From a virus: a stretch of DNA of 63,863 nucleotides. The stretch covers positions 1 to 63,863 of IMG/VR virus record IMGVR_UViG_3300044695_005730. One strand, written 5' to 3'. Made by a program: the position numbers and the translations under genes. Under the pieces are notes generated by a model. It was not told where the DNA came from and did not search any database. It was given only the letters and a program-made list of their open reading frames with translations. Below are positions 15,497-22,166 of this stretch, in pieces. Position 1 is the stretch's first letter; each line of letters opens with the position of its first letter.

Positions 15497-15630
15497 CTAT
15501 CCGTACATATGAAACCAAATCTGGCACAATTTTTGAGTGGGATGAAACACCTGAAGTTTTGGAAGCAATTAAACAACTACACGAGCAACAACCAGTTCCC
15601 AACACTGGACCCAACAACTCCGTGGTTTGA
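15493..15630 (+). CDS. 45-aa hypothetical protein
   Basis: MTIRTYETKSGTIFEWDETP then LEAIKQLHEQQ, a beta-beta-helix pattern, starting in an ATGA overlap. The +1 frame also stays open through it (next entry), so a frameshifted longer gene cannot be excluded. Confidence 0.55.
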   Translation: MTIRTYETKSGTIFEWDETPEVLEAIKQLHEQQPVPNTGPNNSVV

Positions 15631-15733
15631 GTTTAATTCCTATCAAGAATGTTGCTGGTCTTTGAATAGGCCAGTTCGTCTTGGTGGGTTTATGAGATAT
15701 AGAGCGTATCTAAAAGAAGTGGGGTTAATCTAA
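15509..15733 (+). CDS. 74-aa protein overlapping the previous frame
   Basis: Reads in the +1 frame across most of the 45-aa gene. Its last ~35 residues (WFEFNSYQECCWSLNRPVRL) are beyond that gene and look genuine, ending in a TAATG overlap with 15733. The first part may be only a shadow, so the true start is uncertain. Confidence 0.45.
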   Translation: MKPNLAQFLSGMKHLKFWKQLNNYTSNNQFPTLDPTTPWFEFNSYQECCWSLNRPVRLGGFMRYRAYLKEVGLI

Positions 15734-15960
15734 TGTTTAGATGGATTAACGACTTCCTAAGACCTTATCAATTAAGTAATACTGAATACTCTATTCTTGA
15801 TAAAATTGTTGAACTTGAAGCAAGAATTGAGGAACTTGAGGAAGAAAATATCAATCTCAACAATAGTTTGTATGAGATTGCTAACAGTTTAGAAGCAAGA
15901 ATTGACATTCTATCTTGCGAACCTTATAAATTACCTTTTAACACCGAAAAACTACAATGA
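15733..15960 (+). CDS. Coiled-coil protein, 75 aa
   Basis: Residues ~22-50 form a coiled coil ([20 protein letters not shown]) preceded by an aromatic start ([13 protein letters not shown]). Directly upstream of the ferredoxin gene with ATGA overlap. Unknown function. Confidence 0.6.
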   Translation: MFRWINDFLRPYQLSNTEYSILDKIVELEARIEELEEENINLNNSLYEIANSLEARIDILSCEPYKLPFNTEKLQ

Positions 15961-16247
15961 CCTATCAAATTACTCTTCGTTCTCCTGATGGCACAGAAAA
16001 TGTTGTTGACTGTGCTGAGGACCAGTATATTCTAGAAGCAGCAGAGGAAGCAGGTGTAGATCTTCCTTATTCTTGTAAGGCAGGTGCTTGTTCTTCTTGT
16101 GCTGGTAAAGTTGTGGAAGGTGAAGTGGATAATTCCGAACAATCCTTCCTTGATGATGACCAAATGAATGAAGGTTTCACTATGCTTTGTGTTGCATATC
16201 CTTTGAGTGATTGTGTGATTGAAACTGAGCAAGAGGAGAACCTTTGA
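15957..16247 (+). CDS. petF: Plant-type [2Fe-2S] ferredoxin
   Basis: A 96 aa protein with the full cyanobacterial/plant ferredoxin pattern: [20 protein letters not shown], then CX4CX2C ([10 protein letters not shown]) and the distal cysteine in [12 protein letters not shown]. All four cluster ligands are present and the length is standard. Soluble electron carrier. In infected cyanobacteria such phage ferredoxins could redirect photosynthetic electrons, for example to bilin reductases or nucleotide reduction. The immediate partners here are unknown small genes, so the electron acceptor is inferred only. It sits mid-operon with 4-bp overlaps, hence early or middle expression is likely. Confidence 0.95.
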   Translation: MTYQITLRSPDGTENVVDCAEDQYILEAAEEAGVDLPYSCKAGACSSCAGKVVEGEVDNSEQSFLDDDQMNEGFTMLCVAYPLSDCVIETEQEENL

Positions 16248-16429
16248 TGTATGATCTAGACGATTTTGAGAAAGCTCTTGCTCACTTTGGTTCAAGAGTT
16301 GATATCATTATTGCACTAGAAATGGGTGGAAAGATTGATGCGGACACTGCTTACAAAAATATCAAAATGGAACTCAAGCAACTCAAAAAAACAAGAAAAT
16401 CCCATAAAAAAGGAGAGGAGTTGCAGTAA
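16247..16429 (+). CDS. Hypothetical protein, 60 aa
   Basis: ATG 16247, 3 bases after an alternative TTG, preceded by AGAGGAGAACC. Helical with a Lys-rich end (ELKQLKKTRKSHKKGEELQ). Unknown. Confidence 0.6.
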   Translation: MYDLDDFEKALAHFGSRVDIIIALEMGGKIDADTAYKNIKMELKQLKKTRKSHKKGEELQ

Positions 16430-16541
16430 CTGTGGTGAAGAGAAACCACTTGACAGTAACCACTTTCAGGTGGTAAAATACTTTCGTAGTGGTTTCTCCT
16501 ACTACTGTCTTGAATGCTCTAAACCAAAACCCAGAGATTGA
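16338..16541 (+). CDS. Zinc-finger-like protein (start uncertain)
   Basis: The C-terminal ~40 residues contain CSNCGEEKPLDSNHF and YYCLECSKPKPRD, a CxxC...CxxC zinc-ribbon pair. The upstream part overlaps the previous gene by about 90 bp in another frame and looks like a shadow. AAGGAGAGGAG at 16410 lacks an in-frame ATG after it, so the start is unresolved. Small phage zinc ribbons often contact RNA polymerase or DNA; not shown here. Confidence 0.5.
   Translation: MRTLLTKISKWNSSNSKKQENPIKKERSCSNCGEEKPLDSNHFQVVKYFRSGFSYYCLECSKPKPRD
16450..16479 (+). promoter_or_regulatory. Possible sigma70 promoter
   Basis: TTGACA (16450-16455), 18 bp, TAAAAT (16474-16479), inside the zinc-finger gene and 64 nt before the next ATG. 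Perfect -35, five-of-six -10, slightly long spacer. Confidence 0.35.
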
Positions 16542-16543
16542 TT

Positions 16544-17017
16544 ATGGACTTTGATTATAAAAAGTATTCTCTTGAAAATTTAGAGAACTGGTTGCACGAT
16601 GCAATTTCCTGTAGTGAAGCAACACCGCAGGAAATTTATGATGTAATTAAGGAAGTAGTTCAAGAAGAGTATTATGTTTACAAACATCACACTAGCAGGT
16701 GTTCTGAACTTCTTGAACTTCTAAATGGTCATCGTCCTGTAAATTTTGATGATGATGTATATTTGGGAGGTAATCAAGAGTCTGAAGAGCATTTTATGCC
16801 ACCTTGGGGACATAGTGATTTAGAATATTCTCCTAACAAAGATAAAGTTGTGAAGTGGTCTCTTCCTGTTCAAGTTGATGGATTAAGTGGAGATTGTTAT
16901 GTTGAGTTTCCTGATGATTTGTTAGAAGCAGCAAATCTAAAAGAAGGTGACCAAGTAGAATGGATTGATTGTGGTAATGGTAGTTTTGAATTGAGGAAAG
17001 TAAATGGCACTAAGTGA
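16544..17017 (+). CDS. Cyanophage-type conserved protein, 157 aa
   Basis: The N-terminal half is helical (KYSLENLENWLHDAISCSEA, YYVYKHHTSRCSELLELLNG), a pattern familiar from cyanomyovirus unknowns. Residues ~105-155 (SLPVQVDGLSGDCYVEFPDD, LKEGDQVEWIDCGNGSFEL) resemble the swapped-hairpin AbrB/MazE DNA-binding fold. ATG 16544 follows TGATT. A DNA-binding regulator is possible but unproven. Confidence 0.65.
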   Translation: MDFDYKKYSLENLENWLHDAISCSEATPQEIYDVIKEVVQEEYYVYKHHTSRCSELLELLNGHRPVNFDDDVYLGGNQESEEHFMPPWGHSDLEYSPNKDKVVKWSLPVQVDGLSGDCYVEFPDDLLEAANLKEGDQVEWIDCGNGSFELRKVNGTK

Positions 17018-17228
17018 TCAAACTCTTGAGCATCTTTTAGAAGCAGAATCCCATCTTCGTGCTGCTATTAAGTCTTCTGCAACAAATGAAAAACCACTGG
17101 TAGTTAAACAACTATCACAACTGCTTCTTGATATGGAACAGTGTAAGAAGATTGAGGAATTTATGGATATGATTGATAATAGGAAACCTGGAAGTAGTGG
17201 TTCTTTTGGTTCTTTCTTTAATGATTAA
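17004..17228 (+). CDS. Hypothetical helical protein, 74 aa
   Basis: MALSDQTLEHLLEAESHLRA... helical, with a Gly/Ser-rich tail (KPGSSGSFGSFFND). Overlaps the preceding gene by 14 bp. An 88-nt gap follows, holding an inverted TTAAGA/TCTTAA pair and no clear promoter. Confidence 0.6.
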   Translation: MALSDQTLEHLLEAESHLRAAIKSSATNEKPLVVKQLSQLLLDMEQCKKIEEFMDMIDNRKPGSSGSFGSFFND

Positions 17229-17316
17229 GAACTGTAAAGCAATCCCAAAGACATTCTTAAGAACTCATCACTTTGATAGATAAGATGTTAGGATAGCAAC
17301 ATAATATCTGAGAATT

Positions 17317-17490
17317 ATGACTCTTGCAAAAACTGGAAATTCAACTCTTACTACAGAAGAATGGAATGAGTTGATAGCACTTAAGGATGCTATTAAATAT
17401 AATCCATACACAGTCAGTCCTGCAAAGATGGAGAAATTCACAGAACTTATGGTAAGAAGTCTTGAGGGTAAAGGTGACCCTCTGCACTGA
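17317..17490 (+). CDS. Hypothetical protein, 57 aa
   Basis: MTLAKTGNSTLTTEEWNELI... helical, charged, ending GKGDPLH. It stands alone between two short gaps, just before the methyltransferase gene. Unknown. Confidence 0.55.
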   Translation: MTLAKTGNSTLTTEEWNELIALKDAIKYNPYTVSPAKMEKFTELMVRSLEGKGDPLH

Positions 17491-17504
17491 TAATAATAAA
17501 CATA

Positions 17505-18323
17505 ATGAATCGTCCTCTATTGAAATGGGCTGGAAACAAATATAGAGTTCTGCCCCATCTTATTCCACATATTGGTTATCCAAAAAGATATTGTGAACCA
17601 TTTAGTGGTAGTCTCTCTGTTGCACTAAACACATCTGCAGAGCAATACATTCTGAATGATATTAATAAAGATTTGGTAGAAATCTATCAGAACTTGGTAG
17701 ATCCAAATGATGATAGTTTCATCAAATATTGTGAAGAACTTTTTGTTCCCGAAAACAATACAAAAGAAGCATATCTAGAGTTTAGGGAATACTTTAATAA
17801 ATGCACAAATAGTGTAGAGAGAGCAAGACTGTTCATCTACTTAAATCGTCATTGCTTTAATGGGTTATCACGATATAATAGTAAAGGAATGTTTAATGTT
17901 CCCTTTGGTAAGTATGATAAACCATCGTGCCCATCAGAGGAAATGTGGAACTTCCGTATGTTCTTCCTATCAAAGCAACTTGTAAGATTTACATCACTTT
18001 CCTTTGAAGATTCATCTCTTTATGATGAACTTGAAGCAGGTGATACTGTTTATATGGACCCACCATATGTTCCTGCCTCTGATACTGCAAACTTCACAAG
18101 TTATGCGACGGAAGGATTTACCCATCAGCAGCAGGTTCAATTAGTAGAACTGGCTGAATCTCTTGCATCCAGAGGTATTAAAGTAATCGTATCAAATCAT
18201 AATGTTCCTATCACACAGGAACTTTATAAGAATGCTAAGATTTATCCAATTCAAGTGACTAGAACTATTGCTGCCAAGGGTGGAAGTAGAAAGAAAGCAA
18301 ATGAACTTATTGCTGTTTACTAA
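17505..18323 (+). CDS. dam: Dam-type DNA adenine N6-methyltransferase
   Basis: A 272 aa protein with the Dam/DpnM layout: LLKWAGNKYRVLPHLIPHI (FxGxG-type SAM site in its KWAGxK form), YCEPFSGSLSVALN, YILNDINKDLVEIYQNL, and the catalytic DPPY in DTVYMDPPYVP near residue 184. Length equals T4 and E. coli Dam (259-278 aa). Family members methylate adenine in GATC; specificity here is inferred. Its stop codon TAA abuts the first copy of the 16-fold GATC-containing promoter-like element. Together with the MutH-like gene at 29219 it suggests methylation-dependent regulation or genome protection. Confidence 0.92.
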   Translation: MNRPLLKWAGNKYRVLPHLIPHIGYPKRYCEPFSGSLSVALNTSAEQYILNDINKDLVEIYQNLVDPNDDSFIKYCEELFVPENNTKEAYLEFREYFNKCTNSVERARLFIYLNRHCFNGLSRYNSKGMFNVPFGKYDKPSCPSEEMWNFRMFFLSKQLVRFTSLSFEDSSLYDELEAGDTVYMDPPYVPASDTANFTSYATEGFTHQQQVQLVELAESLASRGIKVIVSNHNVPITQELYKNAKIYPIQVTRTIAAKGGSRKKANELIAVY

Positions 18324-18353
18324 CTTGGATCCTCTAAAGTGTTCCAGTAATGT
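18323..18353 (+). promoter_or_regulatory. GATC-promoter element, copy 1
   Basis: TTGGAT (18325), 17 bp, TAATGT (18348-18353); GGATCC included. Downstream leader AAGCAACACTTCAA leads to ATG 18368 with no Shine-Dalgarno. Overlaps the dam stop codon. Confidence 0.75.
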
Positions 18354-18367
18354 AAGCAACACTTCAA

Positions 18368-18781
18368 ATGGCAACTCGCTCACGAATCGGTCTTGAACTT
18401 GCAGACGGTTCTATTCTCAGTGTATATTGCCACTGGGATGGTTATCCTGATTTTAATGGTGCCAAACTGAAAGAGAACTTCAACTCTTACAGTGCTGCTG
18501 CCGAACTGATTGATGGTGGCGATATTAGTGCTCTTTGGACTAATGCTGGTTGGAACAATGAAACTCTTCCTAGCACAGGTCCTCTATATTACTCTCAGCG
18601 AGGTGAAAATCGTCCCCCTCGCCTTGATGCTGACCTGTGTGAGTATCTTCTTCCTGATAACAGCGAAGAGTATGCTTATGTCTTCCGTGGTGGTGAATGG
18701 GTGTGTTATAATATGAATCGGTTTAACGATACCAAACTACCTGAAATCGTTGAGATTCCTTCTGTTGCTCTTGCTGTTTGA
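18368..18781 (+). CDS. Cyanophage-type conserved protein, 137 aa
   Basis: MATRSRIGLELADGSILSVY followed by CHWDGYPDFNGAKLKENF is a recognisable conserved cyanophage unknown. Aromatic, acidic, soluble. First gene driven by an element copy; the leader would be about 12 nt. Confidence 0.7.
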   Translation: MATRSRIGLELADGSILSVYCHWDGYPDFNGAKLKENFNSYSAAAELIDGGDISALWTNAGWNNETLPSTGPLYYSQRGENRPPRLDADLCEYLLPDNSEEYAYVFRGGEWVCYNMNRFNDTKLPEIVEIPSVALAV

Positions 18782-18784
18782 CCT

Positions 18785-18976
18785 ATGAAAACTTCTACTG
18801 CTTTTGGTGTTGCCTTTTTTGTTATTGTCCTTGCCACTGCTGCTTTATTCTTTGAAGCATGGTTGCTTGGTTTGATTCTGTCTTGGTTTGGTGTAACCTT
18901 GTCCTTCTGGCAGAACTTTGCTATCATCTTCCTTGCTAATGCTATTTTCAAAAACACTGGAGGTTCTTCTAAATGA
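18785..18976 (+). CDS. Two-span membrane protein, 63 aa
   Basis: Hydrophobic segments TAFGVAFFVIVLATAALFF and LILSWFGVTLSFWQNF cover most of the chain; the tail is short and basic (KNTGGSSK). Overlaps the SPFH-tail-like gene by 4 bp, suggesting a joint membrane function. Confidence 0.6.
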   Translation: MKTSTAFGVAFFVIVLATAALFFEAWLLGLILSWFGVTLSFWQNFAIIFLANAIFKNTGGSSK

Positions 18977-19380
18977 CACGTTACAATGATCCTAATACCC
19001 CTGTTGCCATTGTTATTGGTGGTGGGTTTGTAGTTGTCGTTGCTCTGCTATTCTTTGGTGGACCACTCTACAATGTATGGCAACAATCTCTGGCAGGTAA
19101 AGCAGAACTGCAGAAGGCAGAATATACTCGCCAGGTAGCAGTTCTGGAAGCACAAGCAAAGAAAGATTCGGCACAACAGCTTGCTGATGCTGAGATCATC
19201 CGTGCTACTGGTGTTGCTAAAGCAAACCAAATCATCGGTGATAGTCTAAAGGACAACCGTGAGTATCTTCAGTATCTGTATATCACTGGTCTGGAAGAAG
19301 GTTCCAACAAAGGTAATGTGACCATCTATGTTCCTACCGAAGGTGGAATGCCTGTCCCTACTCTGCAAATGAACAAATGA
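18973..19380 (+). CDS. Membrane-anchored SPFH/prohibitin-tail-like protein
   Basis: One N-terminal span (VAIVIGGGFVVVVALLFFGG), then a long Ala/Glu/Gln helix (AEYTRQVAVLEAQAKKDSAQ, ADAEIIRATGVAKANQIIG). The AEx...RAxGxAxA pattern is that of the C-terminal helix of SPFH/prohibitin/band-7 proteins; the globular SPFH domain itself is absent. 135 aa. It may organise the membrane or host prohibitin-like rings during infection; inferred. First of a run of micro-genes. Confidence 0.6.
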   Translation: MTRYNDPNTPVAIVIGGGFVVVVALLFFGGPLYNVWQQSLAGKAELQKAEYTRQVAVLEAQAKKDSAQQLADAEIIRATGVAKANQIIGDSLKDNREYLQYLYITGLEEGSNKGNVTIYVPTEGGMPVPTLQMNK

Positions 19381-19505
19381 ACCGCAAGTATGTTGCCACA
19401 GCGTTGATTGGTTGTGCTGTTATTCTTGGATGGAATGCGTTTCTTATTCAAAGGGATGCTAAACTGTTCGAGGCATACAATCAACCCATTCAACAGCAAA
19501 AATGA
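19377..19505 (+). CDS. Membrane micro-protein, 42 aa
   Basis: MNRKYVATALIGCAVILGWN is one membrane span with a positive start, then a short soluble tail rich in Gln. Overlaps both neighbours by 4 bp. Confidence 0.5.
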   Translation: MNRKYVATALIGCAVILGWNAFLIQRDAKLFEAYNQPIQQQK

Positions 19506-19618
19506 CACTTTCGGTTGGTATTGTACTTTACTTGTCAATCACTGCACTTGTGGTAGGATTGCTTACATACTATTTCAAAGTGATTAGACACAATGATGAA
19601 AGACGATTTGACACCTGA
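19502..19618 (+). CDS. Membrane micro-protein, 38 aa
   Basis: VGIVLYLSITALVVGLLTYY is a single membrane helix; the tail is charged (RHNDERRFDT). ATGA overlap upstream. Confidence 0.5.
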   Translation: MTLSVGIVLYLSITALVVGLLTYYFKVIRHNDERRFDT

Positions 19619-19763
19619 AGAGAAGAAGATTATCTTTCATGCTGTCAGGTATTGGCAAATGCACAAAGCAGCATTGAATGGCAAAGAATATCAAACCTGT
19701 GAGGATATTCTAAATCGCTGGTTTGATGAAGTTTACACACAACGAAAGGAGCAACAACGATGA
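19593..19763 (+). CDS. Hypothetical protein, 56 aa
   Basis: MMKDDLTPEEKKIIFHAVRY... helical, soluble and charged, ending RKEQQR. ATGA overlap with the next gene. Confidence 0.55.
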   Translation: MMKDDLTPEEKKIIFHAVRYWQMHKAALNGKEYQTCEDILNRWFDEVYTQRKEQQR

Positions 19764-19891
19764 TTGAATACAACGAAGACCGCAAAGACCTGCAAATTGA
19801 TCGTAATGCTGATGACTTTTGTATGTGGGTAGAAGAGCAAGCAGCAAAATTGGAAATTACTTGCGACTATTATCTTGCGGAGTTTATGTGA
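19760..19891 (+). CDS. 43-aa acidic protein
   Basis: MIEYNEDRKDLQIDRNADDF... acidic, helical. Stop overlaps a GTG start of the next gene. Confidence 0.5.
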   Translation: MIEYNEDRKDLQIDRNADDFCMWVEEQAAKLEITCDYYLAEFM

Positions 19892-19995
19892 TATTTCTTA
19901 CTGGATTTGCACTTGGAGTTCTTGCAACTATGGGAGCTGCACTTATTCTTGCTGATGACCAAAACACACTTGACGAAGACGACAACAACAACTAA
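19888..19995 (+). CDS. Membrane micro-protein, 35 aa, GTG start
   Basis: IFLTGFALGVLATMGAALIL is a membrane span; the tail is acidic (DEDDNNN). GTGA overlap with the gene before. Confidence 0.45.
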   Translation: MIFLTGFALGVLATMGAALILADDQNTLDEDDNNN

Positions 19996-20021
19996 ACTAG
20001 AGAGGTAATTTACAACAGACG

Positions 20022-20255
20022 ATGAAGTATTTGTATTTGGTTGATTTCTGGGTTCCTTTTCCTTCTTCTGAGTATGGTGGAACTATCAGTGTCATTGCAG
20101 AAAATGATCAAGAATGTCACGACATTCTCCGTGATAGTAGTATTTCTTATGACAGCGATTACGATAATTTGATTATGTCAAACGTAGTCAAGTCTCTTCG
20201 ATTTGCCTTGGTGGATGAAGAGGTTTCGCGAATTGTTGATAGTTTTACGACCTGA
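20022..20255 (+). CDS. Hypothetical protein, 77 aa
   Basis: MKYLYLVDFWVPFPSSEYGG, then VIAENDQECHDILRD: a beta-beta-helix fold with a Tyr/Asp-rich surface. The stretch before it contains AGAGAGGTAATT as a likely ribosome site. Confidence 0.6.
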   Translation: MKYLYLVDFWVPFPSSEYGGTISVIAENDQECHDILRDSSISYDSDYDNLIMSNVVKSLRFALVDEEVSRIVDSFTT

Positions 20256-20257
20256 TT

Positions 20258-20425
20258 ATGACACACAACGTTGCACACTCAAACAAAATGCTTTTTGATT
20301 TGAAAGAACAGTATCAAGCACAAATCCAACGTCTTCAGTCTAAAATTGAAGAGCAAGAGCAAGAGATTGCTAAACTCAAAACTATGATTACTCTGTTGTC
20401 TACTGAGCGTGATTATGACTGCTGA
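20258..20425 (+). CDS. Coiled-coil protein, 55 aa
   Basis: Most of the chain is a heptad-patterned helix (LKEQYQAQIQRLQSKIEEQE, IAKLKTMITLL). Preceded by the recurrent junction TGATTATGAC. Confidence 0.55.
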   Translation: MTHNVAHSNKMLFDLKEQYQAQIQRLQSKIEEQEQEIAKLKTMITLLSTERDYDC

Positions 20426-20663
20426 TTTGCATATTGATTATGATGTTCATCTTCGCTCTGGGCGAGTGTGGCGTGTTGAATTACAATTGCCGTTGCAAGA
20501 TGCTCCAGATGATGCACCAAATTTTATTGATGTGTCAGTTGATGTAGTGGCACCCACCCGCGAGCTGGCACAGTACATTGCTGCTACAATTTATCCAGAA
20601 TACCTTTCACTTTGTATTGATGATGAACCTATCAGTGGACCTGATTCCGCAGTTCAAGCATAA
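20415..20663 (+). CDS. Hypothetical protein, 82 aa
   Basis: ATG 20415 in the TGATTATGAC context. Beta-rich (HLRSGRVWRVELQLPLQ, FIDVSVDVVAPTRELAQYIA), similar in outline to the small alpha/beta proteins around it. Confidence 0.6.
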   Translation: MTADLHIDYDVHLRSGRVWRVELQLPLQDAPDDAPNFIDVSVDVVAPTRELAQYIAATIYPEYLSLCIDDEPISGPDSAVQA

Positions 20664-20922
20664 AGCACCAAAAGGATATTCTTATGAAGTTGAAGAGTTC
20701 AAGCGTAATGTGTTTTCTATTTGGTTGCGTTGCCACCGCAAGTTTGATTACAATAATGGAAAACCTACCCGCACCATCTGGGGATTCTACAACTACAAAA
20801 AGTGCCAATTCTTTAGTCCTGTAAATAGTACCACAGTTGGCAAAGAGGTGAAGTTCAGTGATACCCGTTCCTGGACTTCTATGCCCATTAACTATCAAGG
20901 ACTGGAGGCATTTTTTGTATGA
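20620..20922 (+). CDS. Cyanophage-type conserved protein, ~100 aa
   Basis: The conserved-looking body begins FKHKAPKGYSYEVEEFKRNV and continues FSIWLRCHRKFDYNNGK, a familiar cyanophage unknown. Starts at 20620 or 20623 are possible; both overlap the preceding gene by ~40 bp. Mixed alpha/beta; no catalytic motif seen. Confidence 0.6.
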   Translation: MMNLSVDLIPQFKHKAPKGYSYEVEEFKRNVFSIWLRCHRKFDYNNGKPTRTIWGFYNYKKCQFFSPVNSTTVGKEVKFSDTRSWTSMPINYQGLEAFFV

Positions 20923-21095
20923 TTTTTACTGAAGGAACTGAAGTCATTTACAAAACTATTTCTGGAATAGTTGCATTTGCCAATGAACAATCTATTTCAA
21001 TTCTGGTTAGTAAAGGTCCTCATCGTTCACAAGATGTTCGCGTAGTTGTCTATCAATCAGATTTTAAGAATGTTGTATTGGCAGATGGAAAATGA
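20919..21095 (+). CDS. Hypothetical beta-rich protein, 58 aa
   Basis: MIFTEGTEVIYKTISGIVAF reads as an SH3-like small barrel. Overlaps neighbours by 4 bp. Confidence 0.55.
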   Translation: MIFTEGTEVIYKTISGIVAFANEQSISILVSKGPHRSQDVRVVVYQSDFKNVVLADGK

Positions 21096-21301
21096 AGAAG
21101 AGTAATAACTGGTGGCGATGGTGGGCAAAGTCTATCGGAGAGAAAGCATCTAAATGTGATAAAGAAAGCGACACGGTTGCGATTATTCGTACCGTGATTT
21201 TTGCTACTTATTTGATTACAAACTGTTTTATCGTTTATGGTGTACTGAGAACTCATCACTTTCCAACCCAACCTAGAGTTGCTAGATGTTCGATAAAATA
21301 A
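21092..21301 (+). CDS. Single-span membrane protein, 69 aa
   Basis: Basic, Trp-rich N-terminus (KKSNNWWRWWAKSIGEK), then one span (IIRTVIFATYLITNCFIVYG). A late promoter overlaps its stop. Confidence 0.55.
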   Translation: MKKSNNWWRWWAKSIGEKASKCDKESDTVAIIRTVIFATYLITNCFIVYGVLRTHHFPTQPRVARCSIK

Positions 21302-21304
21302 ATA
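21297..21304 (+). promoter_or_regulatory. T4-type late promoter (AATAAATA)
   Basis: AATAAATA lies 19 nt before the ATG at 21324, matching spacing seen before structural genes. Confidence 0.5.
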
Positions 21305-21323
21305 TCTAAAAAGCGTAAGTAAG

Positions 21324-21722
21324 ATGCTGACATTTAAAGAGTTTTATGGTATTTGTGAAGGGAAGAAACCAAATGCTCACCCCTATGCAGTTCCTGGCAC
21401 TTATCAAGAAAAAGATGGTGTAAAGACATATACTCTCAAGAGAGATGATGAACCAAAGAAAGCACCAATCAAGTCTGCAAAGAAAATAACCAAAATGCTT
21501 GATAAGCAAGGTGGAATTGGTGGTAAAGCAATCAAAAAAGCAAAGAAGATTGAAGAGCAACATCCAACAATGGAACCTAATGAGTATAACAAACAAGTTG
21601 CAAGACAATCTGCTCGTTGGAAAGGTATGCAAATCCGTCAGGCACATGGAGAAATGGAGCATGAAGCAGGAGCACAACTAGTAGCAAAGAAAGCAAGACT
21701 GAAAGCAATTATGAGTCGTTGA
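21324..21722 (+). CDS. Basic putative internal head protein
   Basis: A 132 aa lysine-rich protein starting MLTFKEFYGICEG, a degenerate form of the T4 internal-protein capsid-targeting sequence, with a possible gp21-type cleavage after the Glu. The body is basic and helical (KSAKKITKMLDKQGGIGGKA, KKIEEQHPTMEPNEYNKQVA). A late promoter sits 19 nt upstream. Inferred role: packaged inside the head and ejected with DNA. Weaker match than the protein at 22167. Confidence 0.5.
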   Translation: MLTFKEFYGICEGKKPNAHPYAVPGTYQEKDGVKTYTLKRDDEPKKAPIKSAKKITKMLDKQGGIGGKAIKKAKKIEEQHPTMEPNEYNKQVARQSARWKGMQIRQAHGEMEHEAGAQLVAKKARLKAIMSR

Positions 21723-21727
21723 TATTT

Positions 21728-21758
21728 ACTTGGATCCTCTAAAGTGTTCTAGTAATGT
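21728..21758 (+). promoter_or_regulatory. GATC-promoter element, copy 2
   Basis: TTGGAT (21730), 17 bp, TAATGT (21753-21758); GGATCC present. Leader AAGCACTCAAACTCAA runs to ATG 21775. Confidence 0.75.
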
Positions 21759-21774
21759 AAGCACTCAAACTCAA

Positions 21775-21912
21775 ATGGACGACTTTGACGACCTTTCAGT
21801 AGAAGAGTTTTCTTCCTTTGACTTTGTTGAGGAGATGAATGAAGGTCTCTTTGAAGAGGAAGATAACTCCAAATCCTTCAATTCTTTTCTGAACTCCAAC
21901 TACGATTATTGA
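21775..21912 (+). CDS. Very acidic 45-aa protein
   Basis: MDDFDDLSVEEFSSFDFVEE has about one-third Asp/Glu and many Phe: a DNA-mimic-like composition. Start 21775 is chosen because the longer frame would translate the upstream element. Could bind a basic host protein; inferred. Confidence 0.55.
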   Translation: MDDFDDLSVEEFSSFDFVEEMNEGLFEEEDNSKSFNSFLNSNYDY

Positions 21913-21914
21913 TT

Positions 21915-22136
21915 ATGACTCAAACTGTAAATGTCCTGCCTCATCTCAACGAACTGAAAGATGCTTGGCGTAAGCAAGATTTCAAGTTCACTGCATCACA
22001 ACAGGAGCAATATGATATTCTGATTGCTGCTCGTCGTGAGCGTGTTCGTTATTTCTATGATAACAATCTAGTGTTCAAAGGTTCTAAAGCAGCAGCAGAT
22101 AAGGCACTGGGTCTTCTTGTAGATGATGCTGACTGA
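21915..22136 (+). CDS. Hypothetical helical protein, 73 aa
   Basis: MTQTVNVLPHLNELKDAWRK... helical with Arg-rich centre (IAARRERVRYFYDNNLVF). Start in the TGATTATGAC context. Confidence 0.6.
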   Translation: MTQTVNVLPHLNELKDAWRKQDFKFTASQQEQYDILIAARRERVRYFYDNNLVFKGSKAAADKALGLLVDDAD

Positions 22137-22142
22137 TAAATA
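22135..22142 (+). promoter_or_regulatory. T4-type late promoter (GATAAATA)
   Basis: GATAAATA lies 24 nt before the ATG at 22167 and overlaps the previous stop. Confidence 0.5.
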
Positions 22143-22166
22143 ACTCAAGGTAGTTTTTAGATACAG

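Noticed and set aside
18331-18342. Element as a 16S rRNA 3'-end mimic (GGATCCTC similar to GGATCACCTCC)
   Set aside because: The likeness is short and there is no paired ribosome site; promoter spacing explains the bases better.
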